Assembly: GCA_024280295.1 (NCBI GenBank)
Contig: JAJRQK010000037.1
Span: forward strand, 1-52,018
DNA from: Bacteroidota bacterium
Lineage (GTDB): Bacteria > Bacteroidota > Bacteroidia > Flavobacteriales_D > Crocinitomicaceae
DNA: 52,018 nucleotides
Direction of reading: 5' to 3'
Position numbers and translations under genes: made by a program. Positions 16,951-24,248 of this stretch are shown here, piece by piece. Numbering within the stretch: the first letter of the stretch is position 1; each line of letters begins with the position of its first letter. The notes under the pieces are model-generated. The model saw only the letters and a program-made list of their open reading frames with translations, made no database searches and was not told the DNA's origin.

Positions 16951-17640
16951 ATGAGTGATTCAGTAGAAAAAACGAAAGAACCAAAAGAACCGTTATTCTC
17001 AAAGAAGAATAAAAAATTGATTACTGACCCATTACTTGATAACAACCCGATTACGGTACAAGTATTAGGGATATGTTCGGCACTTGCAATTACTGTACAA
17101 GTCGAGCAAGGTATTGTAATGGGGTTATCTGTAGCATTTGTTTTAATGGCGGGAAATGTCATTATTTCAATGTTGAGAAATTTGATTCCATCTCGAATTA
17201 GGATTATTGTTCAACTTGTAGTTGTGGCATCTCTGGTGATTATCGTTGATCAATTACTTGCAGCGTTTATGCCAGACATTTCTGAAAAACTATCAGTATT
17301 CGTTGGATTAATTATTACAAATTGTATTATAATGGGACGATTTGAGGCATTTGCAATGGCAAACAAACCTTGGCCGTCATTAATTGATGCGGTAGGGAAT
17401 TCTATTGGATATGCATGGATTCTTGTACTTGTAGCTGTATTTAGAGAACTCCTAGGCTCAGGAACACTTATGGGGTATCAAATTTTCGGGAGTGCTATTC
17501 CTGGCGAGGAATGGGGACTTTACACAATGGGATATGTGAACAATAATATGATGATCTTGCCTCCAATGGCATTGATAATCGTAGGTGTCATTATATGGGT
17601 TCAGCGATCTAAAAACAAAGAATTGATTGAAGGGCACTAG
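16951..17640 (+). CDS. nqrD: Na+-translocating NADH:quinone reductase subunit D
   Basis: This 229-residue membrane subunit has about six transmembrane helices. It is homologous to RnfE and shares the inverted-repeat topology of NqrE. Conserved segments include PLLDNNPITVQVLGICSALA, the cysteine-containing LIITNCIIMGRFEAFAMANKPW, and FRELLGSGTLMGYQIF. In the complex the D and E subunits ligate an intramembrane iron centre through cysteines. The gene starts four bases after nqrC and shares its promoter. Confidence 0.95.
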   Translation: MSDSVEKTKEPKEPLFSKKNKKLITDPLLDNNPITVQVLGICSALAITVQVEQGIVMGLSVAFVLMAGNVIISMLRNLIPSRIRIIVQLVVVASLVIIVDQLLAAFMPDISEKLSVFVGLIITNCIIMGRFEAFAMANKPWPSLIDAVGNSIGYAWILVLVAVFRELLGSGTLMGYQIFGSAIPGEEWGLYTMGYVNNNMMILPPMALIIVGVIIWVQRSKNKELIEGH

Positions 17641-17664
17641 AATTAGCGTTCAAAAAGAAATACT

Positions 17665-18351
17665 ATGGAAAGTACATTAGACATATTTATTAAAGCAATC
17701 TTCTCGGAGAATATGATTTTCGCATATTTCTTGGGGATGTGTTCGTACCTCGCAGTTTCGAAAACAGTTAAGACCGCTGTTGGATTAGGAGCTGCCGTAA
17801 TCTTCGTATTGGTAGTAACTGTACCAGTCAATTATCTGTTGGAAAACTACTTATTGAAAGAGGGTGCTCTTGCTTGGTTAAACCCAGAATGGGAAACAAT
17901 TGATTTGAGCTTTCTTTCCTTCATAATGTTTATTGCAGTTGTAGCTTCTATTGTTCAATTGGTGGAAATGTTAGTAGAGAAGTTTGCTCCTGCTTTATAT
18001 GGAGCGCTTGGGATTTTTCTTCCATTAATTGCCGTAAACTGTTCTATCTTAGGTGGTGCATTATTCATGCAGGATCGTCAGTATTCTACTATACTAGATG
18101 CTACGGCATTCTCACTCGGATCTGGAATAGGTTGGTTTATTGCCATCGTTGCAATTGCGGCAATTCGAGAAAAAATCCGCTATTCCAATGTGCCTGCTCC
18201 GTTGCGTGGACTCGGAATAACTTTCATTATCACTGGTTTGATGGGAATGGCATTCATGAGCTTCATGGGGATTAAGTACGGTGATGATGGAGAAGAAGAT
18301 AAAACCAGTAGTTCACAAGTAGTAGTTGTGGATGATGTAATAACGGATTAA
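17665..18351 (+). CDS. nqrE: Na+-translocating NADH:quinone reductase subunit E
   Basis: This 228-residue membrane subunit has about six helices and is the RnfA-like partner of NqrD. Diagnostic stretches are IFSENMIFAYFLGMCSYLAVSK, GIFLPLIAVNCSILGGALFM and IAAIREKIRYSNVPAPLRGLGI. The two Cys-containing helices (MCSYLA and VNCSILG) are those proposed to bind the iron centre shared with NqrD. The C-terminal ~20 residues are acidic and serine-rich, beyond the conserved core. The start is 24 bases after nqrD; the stop is 11 bases before nqrF. Confidence 0.95.
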   Translation: MESTLDIFIKAIFSENMIFAYFLGMCSYLAVSKTVKTAVGLGAAVIFVLVVTVPVNYLLENYLLKEGALAWLNPEWETIDLSFLSFIMFIAVVASIVQLVEMLVEKFAPALYGALGIFLPLIAVNCSILGGALFMQDRQYSTILDATAFSLGSGIGWFIAIVAIAAIREKIRYSNVPAPLRGLGITFIITGLMGMAFMSFMGIKYGDDGEEDKTSSSQVVVVDDVITD

Positions 18352-18362
18352 TAAGAATAATC

Positions 18363-19661
18363 ATGGGATTGACTATAGCAATTACATTAGCAGTTTTTCT
18401 TGTCGTCGTTTTGACGCTTGTATCGATGTTGCTTTTTGCGAAAGCGAAATTGTCTCCATCGGGAACAATTACAATTGATATCAATAATGGTGAACGCATT
18501 CTCGAAGTCGATGGAGGAGGCACATTGTTGAGTACACTTAGTAACGAAGGTATTTTCTTGCCGTCTGCCTGTGGTGGAGGTGGAACATGTGTTCAATGTA
18601 CATGCCACGTACTCGAAGGGGGTGGTGGTATTCTTCCGACTGAGGAACCTCATTTTTCGCGTAAGGAAATCGCAGCACACCTTCGACTTGGATGTCAAGT
18701 GAAGGTGAAAGAGAATATGAAAATTGAGATCGAAGAAGAAATTCTTGGTATTAAGGAGTGGGAAGCGGAAGTTGTTTCGAATTTCAATGTTGCTACCTTC
18801 ATTAAAGAATTTATCGTTGAGATTCCTGAGGATATGGACTACAAAGCTGGTGGTTACATCCAAATTAAAATCCCTGTTTGTGAAACTAAATTCACGGACA
18901 TGGATATTTCAGCGCATCCATTAGATCATCCAGGTGAGCCTGATAAATTTAAAGCTGATTGGGATAAATTCGGATTATGGCCGCTTGTTATGAAAAATGA
19001 TGAAGAGGTTGTTCGAGCATACTCTATGGCTTCATACCCTGCAGAGGGTCGTCGAATTATGTTGAATGTGCGTGTTGCTACGCCACCATGGGATCGTGAT
19101 CGTAACGCTTGGATGAATGTGAACCCAGGAATTGCATCCTCATACATTTTTAACTTAAAAGAAGGAGATAAAGCCATCGTTTCTGGACCTTATGGTGAAT
19201 TCTTTATCAATGATTCTGATGCGGAAATGCTTTACATTGGTGGTGGTGCAGGAATGGCTCCGATGAGATCTCACTTATATGAACTTTTCAAGACATTAAA
19301 AACCGGACGGAAAGTTACCTATTGGTATGGCGGACGTTCACGCGCTGAGTTATTCTATATTCATTATTTCCGCGATTTGGAGAAGGACTTTCCAAACTTC
19401 AAATTCTATCTTGTACTTTCTGACGCTTTAGAATCAGATAGCTGGGTGGAGAAAAAGGATATAGACGATACTGAAGGTGATGGATTTACAGGATTCGTTC
19501 ACAACGCTGTAATCGATCAGTACCTTAAGAAACATGAAGCACCAGAAGATATTGAATTCTATTTTTGTGGACCGCCAATGATGAATCAAGCCGTTATTGG
19601 TTTGTGTGATGATTGGGGAGTGCCACCAGAAAATGTGCGTTTTGATGACTTTGGAGGTTAA
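18363..19661 (+). CDS. nqrF: Na+-translocating NADH:quinone reductase subunit F
   Basis: This 432-residue NADH-oxidising subunit is where electrons enter the pump. In order it has an N-terminal membrane helix (about 4-27), a [2Fe-2S] domain with C70, C76, C79 and C111, an FAD-binding domain with RAYSMASYP, and an NADH-binding domain with GGGAGMAPMRSH and YFCGPPMM. The final residues DDFGG are the conserved C-terminus. It is the last gene of the operon; a strong intrinsic terminator follows 23 bases later, so no accessory gene such as nqrM or apbE is co-transcribed. Confidence 0.96.
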   Translation: MGLTIAITLAVFLVVVLTLVSMLLFAKAKLSPSGTITIDINNGERILEVDGGGTLLSTLSNEGIFLPSACGGGGTCVQCTCHVLEGGGGILPTEEPHFSRKEIAAHLRLGCQVKVKENMKIEIEEEILGIKEWEAEVVSNFNVATFIKEFIVEIPEDMDYKAGGYIQIKIPVCETKFTDMDISAHPLDHPGEPDKFKADWDKFGLWPLVMKNDEEVVRAYSMASYPAEGRRIMLNVRVATPPWDRDRNAWMNVNPGIASSYIFNLKEGDKAIVSGPYGEFFINDSDAEMLYIGGGAGMAPMRSHLYELFKTLKTGRKVTYWYGGRSRAELFYIHYFRDLEKDFPNFKFYLVLSDALESDSWVEKKDIDDTEGDGFTGFVHNAVIDQYLKKHEAPEDIEFYFCGPPMMNQAVIGLCDDWGVPPENVRFDDFGG

Positions 19662-19684
19662 TCCAATACCATAAACTATTATTT

Positions 19685-19716
19685 CCCGCTAATTCATCTA
19701 ATTAGCGGGATTTTTT
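19685..19716 (+). terminator. Terminator of the nqr operon
   Basis: CCCGCTAATT (19685-19694) and AATTAGCGGG (19700-19709) form a perfect 10-base stem with a five-base loop, followed by A and six T. Confidence 0.92.
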
Positions 19717-19916
19717 ATAGATCATTTTTTTTCGTTGAAACCACAAAACTATAATAGTTGAATAACATTGTTAACTCTTCTAATTATTCCTAACAATCTA
19801 ACCTGTACAGTCTGTCAGTCTTATGACTTCTTATCTAATTATCTCCTTCTCCAAACACCCGACAAGCCAATTTGTGGCATGTAATTTGCTTACTCTCAAG
19901 TATAAAAACAAGTACT

Positions 19917-21551
19917 ATGAAAAGAAACTACCTATTATTTGCCTCATTTATATCCTTAGTTGCAACGTCGTTTGCACAAAATGATGCAAACTTCGATAAG
20001 TCATTTGATCCAATTCGTGCAGAGTTAGAAGAGTGGGATCCAATTCGAGGACCATGGCTTTCTTCGAGTTTAGAAGCAATGTCGAATGAACAACCGGTTC
20101 CAGATAGAACGTTTCCTGAAGACATTACTCCAGCGCAGATGGTCGCAGCATTACCAAAGAAAACACGTAATAGTGTCGAGCAAATTGCCATGGATAACAG
20201 ACCTTCAAATGAACAAGATGCTTCGCAATGGGGAACAATTAGTCGAGTACTTGTACGTCCAGGTGCTGGATGTGGTGTTCGTACAGCAAGAACTTATGGC
20301 GACCCGCACTTAGTTACTTTCGATGGTGCACGTTATTCTTTTCAGACCGTAGGTGAATTTGTGCTTACGAAATCAACGAGTGGACTTCAAGTTCAGGCAC
20401 GTCAACGACCGCAACGAGATGATTTCTCCTTAAATACAGCTGTTGCAATGAATGTAGGTGGCGACCGTGTTTGTTTATATGCAAGTGATTTCCCGGATTC
20501 TGATCGATCAACACCAGTGAGGGTTAATGGATTTCCTGTAAATGTTGGCTCTGGGAAAGCTCACTTTCTCGCAAATGGAGGTACTATTCGAAGAACTGGT
20601 AGAACATATACAATTTCTTGGCCAACGGGTGAAACAGTAACATCACAAATGCGATCTACTGGTGGGATGGATTTTATGAACTTGAATGTACAAATTACAG
20701 GATGTAGTGAAGGGATTTTCACTGGACTTCTAGGAAATGCAAATGGAAATGAACGTGATGACTTCAATGGGATGAACGATGTTGCTTCTCTTCGAATGGA
20801 TCGTGGCAATGATCCCTTTGGTTCTGTTTCTCAAGAAATGGAACAACGTCGATTGGCTTTTTTGGCTAACTCAATGGCAGATGAGTACCGTGTTACTATG
20901 GTGACAACACTTTTTGATTACGCGCCTGGGACAAATACAATCTCATTCACAGATCGATCTTTTCCAAGAGTACATAGAACAATTAACGAAATTCCTCGTG
21001 ATCGTCGTGATGCAGCAAGATTAGCATGCCAACGCCAAGGGGTATTGGACAGAGACTTAAATGGGTGTATTTTTGATAATTCACATTTGAATATTCCACC
21101 AGCACCAAGACCAGTTGTTGAAGATCCTTCACAGGGTTTGATTTTAGCTCCACTTGAGCGTGAGACGCCTAATACAAATGAAACAAATGAAGTCCCAAAT
21201 TTACTCGAAGAACGCACAGAACGTGGAGAATCACCAGTTTTAACACCGTTGCCGATAGAAATGGAACCTAATCAGTCATCTGTAAAAGAAACGGTTACGC
21301 AGCGTGAAACGGATGAGCGTGAAACATCGCCTTCTAATACCGAGTCGACATATAGTGAGCCAGTTAGATCAGAACCTGTGAGAACAACCCCGACTCGAAC
21401 AACCCCGACTCGAACAACCCCAACTCGAACAACCCCGACTCGAACAACCCCGACTCGAACAACCCCAACTCGAACAACCCCAACTCGAACAACCCCGACT
21501 CGAACAACCCCAACTCGGACAACCCCAACAAGATCTGGAAGAGGAGGTTGA
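19917..21551 (+). CDS. Secreted von Willebrand type D domain protein with TTPTR repeats
   Basis: This 544-residue exported protein starts at ATG 19917, where a signal peptide begins (MKRNYLLFASFISLVATSFAQ); the TTG at 19872 would bury it. A VWD domain spans about 125-285: GDPHLVTFDGARYSFQTVGEF at the beginning (GDPH at 128-131) and GLLGNANGNERDDF at the end. The latter is the calcium-binding-like signature of VWD modules, known from extracellular adhesive and lipid-transfer proteins. A linker follows, rich in Glu, Thr and Pro, then two SEPVR units and ten TTPTR pentapeptides (490-539) before SGRGG. The tail is basic and threonine/proline-rich, suiting a wall-spanning or glycosylated stalk. 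There is no T9SS domain. It is monocistronic, with its own terminator. Confidence 0.85.
   Translation: MKRNYLLFASFISLVATSFAQNDANFDKSFDPIRAELEEWDPIRGPWLSSSLEAMSNEQPVPDRTFPEDITPAQMVAALPKKTRNSVEQIAMDNRPSNEQDASQWGTISRVLVRPGAGCGVRTARTYGDPHLVTFDGARYSFQTVGEFVLTKSTSGLQVQARQRPQRDDFSLNTAVAMNVGGDRVCLYASDFPDSDRSTPVRVNGFPVNVGSGKAHFLANGGTIRRTGRTYTISWPTGETVTSQMRSTGGMDFMNLNVQITGCSEGIFTGLLGNANGNERDDFNGMNDVASLRMDRGNDPFGSVSQEMEQRRLAFLANSMADEYRVTMVTTLFDYAPGTNTISFTDRSFPRVHRTINEIPRDRRDAARLACQRQGVLDRDLNGCIFDNSHLNIPPAPRPVVEDPSQGLILAPLERETPNTNETNEVPNLLEERTERGESPVLTPLPIEMEPNQSSVKETVTQRETDERETSPSNTESTYSEPVRSEPVRTTPTRTTPTRTTPTRTTPTRTTPTRTTPTRTTPTRTTPTRTTPTRTTPTRSGRGG
21384..21533 (+). repeat. Ten 15-bp coding repeats (TTPTR)
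   Basis: These are ten tandem units of ACAACCCC(G/A)ACTCGA encoding Thr-Thr-Pro-Thr-Arg. The units differ only at the silent third base of the proline codon (G or A), plus end variants in units 9 and 10. The number is likely to vary between strains by slippage, always in frame. Confidence 0.95.
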
Positions 21552-21592
21552 AAATAGACATCATGTAGTCATTTATGACTTACAACTAGACT

Positions 21593-21624
21593 AAAAGCAT
21601 CAAGATCAATCTTGGTGCTTTTTT
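21593..21624 (+). terminator. Terminator of the VWD gene
   Basis: AGCATCAAGA and TCTTGGTGCT (one G-T pair) flank a TCAA loop and run into a five-T tract (21596-21624). Its sequence is closely similar to the opposite-strand terminator at 21971-22005. Confidence 0.82.
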
Positions 21625-21970
21625 GCATTTATTTTTAGGGTTGCGTAGTTAGATGTCAAAAAAATAGTAGACCGTCAATCGTTTACGTTGTTGGTTAGTT
21701 TCTTTATGTTTTAAATAGGCAACCCTATTTTCCATAAATTACTATATGTTAGTACTTTAAGTGGGATTCATACATCACTTTAAGGAATTTAAGCAGCATG
21801 TATAATACTAATTATTTCTAATTAAAGAGACCCTCTTAATTGTTAATTGTGTGCAGTTCAATACAATAAGCTATCAATATGATAGTATGAATGATCATCC
21901 TAGGAATTCCTGTTCATCTAATAAGCGTCAAAACTAAATAGGTTCTGCTAAATTGCATCAAAAATAAAAG
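21625..21970. other. Gene-free stretch between the VWD and 116-residue protein genes
   Basis: These 346 bases hold no plausible gene, RNA gene or strong promoter. The only structure seen is a 9-base inverted repeat, TAGGGTTGC (21636-21644) and GCAACCCTA (21719-21727), separated by 74 bases. Confidence 0.5.
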
Positions 21971-22005
21971 CAAAAAAACAGCACCAAGATTGCTCTTAAT
22001 GCTGT
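21971..22005 (-). terminator. Terminator of the 116-residue exported protein gene
   Basis: On the minus strand ACAGCATTAAGA and TCTTGGTGCTGT pair over 12 bases with two G-T pairs around a GCAA loop, followed by seven T. It lies beyond the octamer array, so the array is transcribed in the 3' untranslated region. Confidence 0.8.
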
Positions 22006-22016
22006 TCAATTTTATA

Positions 22017-22130
22017 ACTTCTAGTCTTCTAGTCTTCTAGTCTTCTAGTCTTCTAGTCTTCTAGTCTTCTAGTCTTCTAGTCTTCTAGTCTTCTAGTCTT
22101 CTAGACTTCTAGACTTCTAGACTTCTAGTC
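22017..22130. repeat. Octamer tandem array (CTAGTCTT)n
   Basis: Ten units of CTAGTCTT (22021-22100) are followed by three units of CTAGACTT (22101-22124) and a partial unit. Flanking half-units extend it to about 22017-22130. The array begins exactly at the TAG stop of the minus-strand gene at 22125. Because 8 is not a multiple of 3, every frame meets TAG within three units. Confidence 0.95.
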
Positions 22131-22475
22131 CAAAGGGTGTCTCGGTAATTGAACATTGTCCTCGTATGCTTTAAATCCTTTCGTATCGTAACTGTAGAAA
22201 TACAATTTTGATTCACCAGTTTCTGTATTCCATACTAACGTTTCGTAATAGGTCTTATCTTGAGATGGTACGTGAACTGAGGTGTAATCCATCATAATTT
22301 TACCGCCCGAACTTGGAGGGAAATCTTTCGCAGCAAATTCGGGTACAACACTACTAGACATTCCTGCTGTTGCTGGAGTAGAGGTGTACATAAATAAACT
22401 CGCGCAAAGCATCAGCCCCATTACTGATAAACTTACCGAGATAAAACGTTTTGAAAACGTGTCCAAATTCTTCAT
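22125..22475 (-). CDS. Small exported protein of unknown function
   Basis: This 116-residue protein has an N-terminal signal peptide or anchor (FISVSLSVMGLMLCASLFMY), followed by TSTPATA, a likely cleavage area. The mature ~75 residues contain aromatic-rich strands (TYYETLVWNTETGESKLYFYSYD) and no recognised domain. The WNTETGESKLYFYS stretch resembles short secreted beta-sheet proteins in Bacteroidota, but no function can be assigned. The stop codon TAG is supplied by the first unit of the octamer array, so array growth or loss at its inner edge would leave the protein unchanged. It is divergent from the GNAT gene. Confidence 0.65.
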   Translation of the reverse strand: MKNLDTFSKRFISVSLSVMGLMLCASLFMYTSTPATAGMSSSVVPEFAAKDFPPSSGGKIMMDYTSVHVPSQDKTYYETLVWNTETGESKLYFYSYDTKGFKAYEDNVQLPRHPLD

Positions 22476-22656
22476 AGTTGTGTTTTTATTTTGATTGTTA
22501 CTAATATCGCTGTTTTTTCTAAATTCACAATGATTTTGTGTTTTTTATATCAAGTATTGAGCCAATTCTCTTCAATTTGGTGCTTGAATTTATTTCGTTC
22601 ACATTGTAAAGTAAATAACTCAACTCAGATCCAAGATTACCACCGCTCTTTTTCCC

Positions 22657-22664
22657 TAAATTTG
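22657..22664 (+). promoter_or_regulatory. -7 box of the GNAT gene
   Basis: TAAATTTG, an exact TAnnTTTG match, lies 17 bases before the ATG at 22682. No clear -33 TTG was seen. Confidence 0.5.
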
Positions 22665-22681
22665 AAGAATAATCGCAGCCC

Positions 22682-23176
22682 ATGATTGCAGTTAAACAAC
22701 TTACAAAAGACGAAATATTCATTGTGCATCAACTTGCGAAGGATATTTGGCCACATGCCTTTAAGGATATCTTGGAAAAGGATCAAATTGAGTATATGCT
22801 TGAATGGATGTACAATATGGGGACGCTTGAAGAGCAAGTTCAAACGGGGTTTTTGTATTATATGGTAACGCAAGATGGTGTTCCAAAAGGCTTCGTCGGG
22901 TTAGAGCCTAATTTTCCTGAGGTCGGATCGCTCCGAATGCACAAACTTTATATTAAAGTTGCTGATCACGGCACAGGATTAGGAAATGCCCTCATGGATA
23001 AAACAATCGAGTTGGCTGCCGAGATGGATCTCACGAGCATTCACTTAAATGTTAATCGATTTAACAATGCAGTCGATTTCTATAAACACAAAGGATTTCG
23101 AATCATTAAAGAGGAGACCATTAATATCGGAAAAGATTTCTTGATGGAAGATTATGTGATGGTACTTGATCTTTAA
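22682..23176 (+). CDS. GNAT-family N-acetyltransferase
   Basis: This 164-residue single-domain acetyltransferase uses acetyl-CoA to acetylate an amine of unknown identity. The GNAT core is visible: strand 4 (LYIKV), then the acetyl-CoA pyrophosphate loop DHGTGLGNALMDKTIELA, then LNVNRFNNAVDFYKHKGFRII, the usual strand5-helix4 signature. The overall pattern resembles the diamine/amino-acid acetyltransferase (RimI-like) group, but substrate specificity cannot be read from the sequence. Its 3' end faces the glycosyltransferase gene across an extragenic repeat. Confidence 0.88.
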   Translation: MIAVKQLTKDEIFIVHQLAKDIWPHAFKDILEKDQIEYMLEWMYNMGTLEEQVQTGFLYYMVTQDGVPKGFVGLEPNFPEVGSLRMHKLYIKVADHGTGLGNALMDKTIELAAEMDLTSIHLNVNRFNNAVDFYKHKGFRIIKEETINIGKDFLMEDYVMVLDL

Positions 23177-23184
23177 TTTACTTT

Positions 23185-23265
23185 GGGCGTTTTAACGTGC
23201 TTTCCGTTGTATCTTTTCCCGCTCATACTTCGCTAGAAAAAGGATGCCACTGCAATCACTAACGC
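23185..23265. repeat. Extragenic repeat, family 1 copy 1
   Basis: This 81-bp imperfect palindrome begins GGGCGTT and ends TAACGC, with inner arms TATCTTTTC and GAAAAAGGAT. It aligns at both ends with 51307-51439. It fills the gap between the convergent GNAT and glycosyltransferase genes. Confidence 0.65.
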
Positions 23266-23269
23266 AAAA

Positions 23270-24232
23270 TCACTTTGTAAAATCAATCTTGGCACAATTA
23301 AAATGACCTTTTGGACATTCTTGGTGTCCGTGAATTCCACATGGTCGACAATCTAATCCTTTGACCTCAAATGTTTCAGACTCATCTGAAAGTGGTCCAA
23401 AACCAAAATCGGGAACAGTCGAACAAAAAAATACCGTTACGTTTGCATTCACCGAAGATGCTAAATGCAACGGTCCAGAATCATTCACATAAGAGCGAGT
23501 TGCATGCTTCATTAACTCTGCCGATTGTAGCAATGATAATTTTCCTGCAAGATTTACGACTTGCTCATTCTTTGAGAGATCGATAATTTTCTTGCAAAGA
23601 GTAATATCATCTGGTCCTCCGAGAAGATAAATAGTGGCATTAGAATCTAACGCTAGAATCAATTCTACCCATTTTTCCGCAGGAAGTTGTTTTGTAAACC
23701 AAACAGATGCTGGAGCCATGCAAAAGTAAGTCTCAGTTCTATAAGACTTAATTTTATCTTGGTCGAAAGTTGATGGGTATAGTTCTGGACGAACGATCGA
23801 CTTCGCTCCAAATTCTTTGATCAAGCTTAAATTTCGTTCAACTTCGTGAGTACCATCTCCAATAACATGCTTGAATCGTTTCGAATACAAAAACGAGAAA
23901 GGGTTTTTCTTGAAACCATATCTTTTCTTTCCTTTAGATAAAGCTGTGAGTATTCCTGAACTCCCAAAACGGTGCAAATTTAAAACCAAATCGTATTCTT
24001 CTTTCCGGAATTGCTTGATAAGTGAAATCATAGCTTTCCACTTTCCGTTCGATTTATCAAAGATAAAAGCAGAATGAAGGTGCGGGTTATTTAGTAATAG
24101 TGACTCATTTCCTTTTTTGACCAAAATATCAACGTGTGCATTAGGAAATAGTCGATTGAGTTCTGATATAACGGGAGTTGCAAGAATAACATCTCCTAGA
24201 AAAGCCGTTTGTATTATCAGAATTCGATTCAC
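23270..24232 (-). CDS. Glycosyltransferase family 9 (heptosyltransferase-like)
   Basis: This 320-residue cytoplasmic GT-B-fold enzyme of family GT9 transfers a sugar (heptose in the known ADP-heptose:LPS enzymes) onto lipopolysaccharide core. The N-terminal ILIIQTAFLGDVILATPVISEL and the donor-site region YVNDSGPLHLASSVNANVTVFF are the family signatures, and FCSTVPDFGFGPL follows. Four Cys near the C-terminus (DCRPCGIHGHQECPKGHFNC) are a common feature of this subgroup. It starts with GTG, and no nearer ATG keeps the conserved N-terminal strand. It lies 16 bases after the giant T9SS gene on the same strand, so it is probably co-transcribed. Confidence 0.9.
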   Translation of the reverse strand: MNRILIIQTAFLGDVILATPVISELNRLFPNAHVDILVKKGNESLLLNNPHLHSAFIFDKSNGKWKAMISLIKQFRKEEYDLVLNLHRFGSSGILTALSKGKKRYGFKKNPFSFLYSKRFKHVIGDGTHEVERNLSLIKEFGAKSIVRPELYPSTFDQDKIKSYRTETYFCMAPASVWFTKQLPAEKWVELILALDSNATIYLLGGPDDITLCKKIIDLSKNEQVVNLAGKLSLLQSAELMKHATRSYVNDSGPLHLASSVNANVTVFFCSTVPDFGFGPLSDESETFEVKGLDCRPCGIHGHQECPKGHFNCAKIDFTK

Positions 24233-24248
24233 AGGGTTAAAATTAGGA

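Noticed and set aside
18387-18863. Minus-strand 158-codon open frame inside nqrF
   Set aside because: It is antisense to a fully conserved nqrF sequence; the composition is atypical for a protein and no promoter is evident.
21364-21564. Minus-strand open frame encoding repeated LFELG/LFESG units
   Set aside because: It is the antisense reading of the 15-bp TTPTR repeats; period 15 keeps any frame open. It has no promoter, and the sense gene has a signal peptide and VWD domain.
21636-21727. 9-bp inverted repeat as ends of a transposable element
   Set aside because: The arms are short, there is no target duplication and no coding content; it may be chance in AT-rich DNA.
22017-22130. CRISPR-like array
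   Set aside because: Units are 8 bp with no spacers and there are no cas genes nearby; it is a simple tandem repeat.
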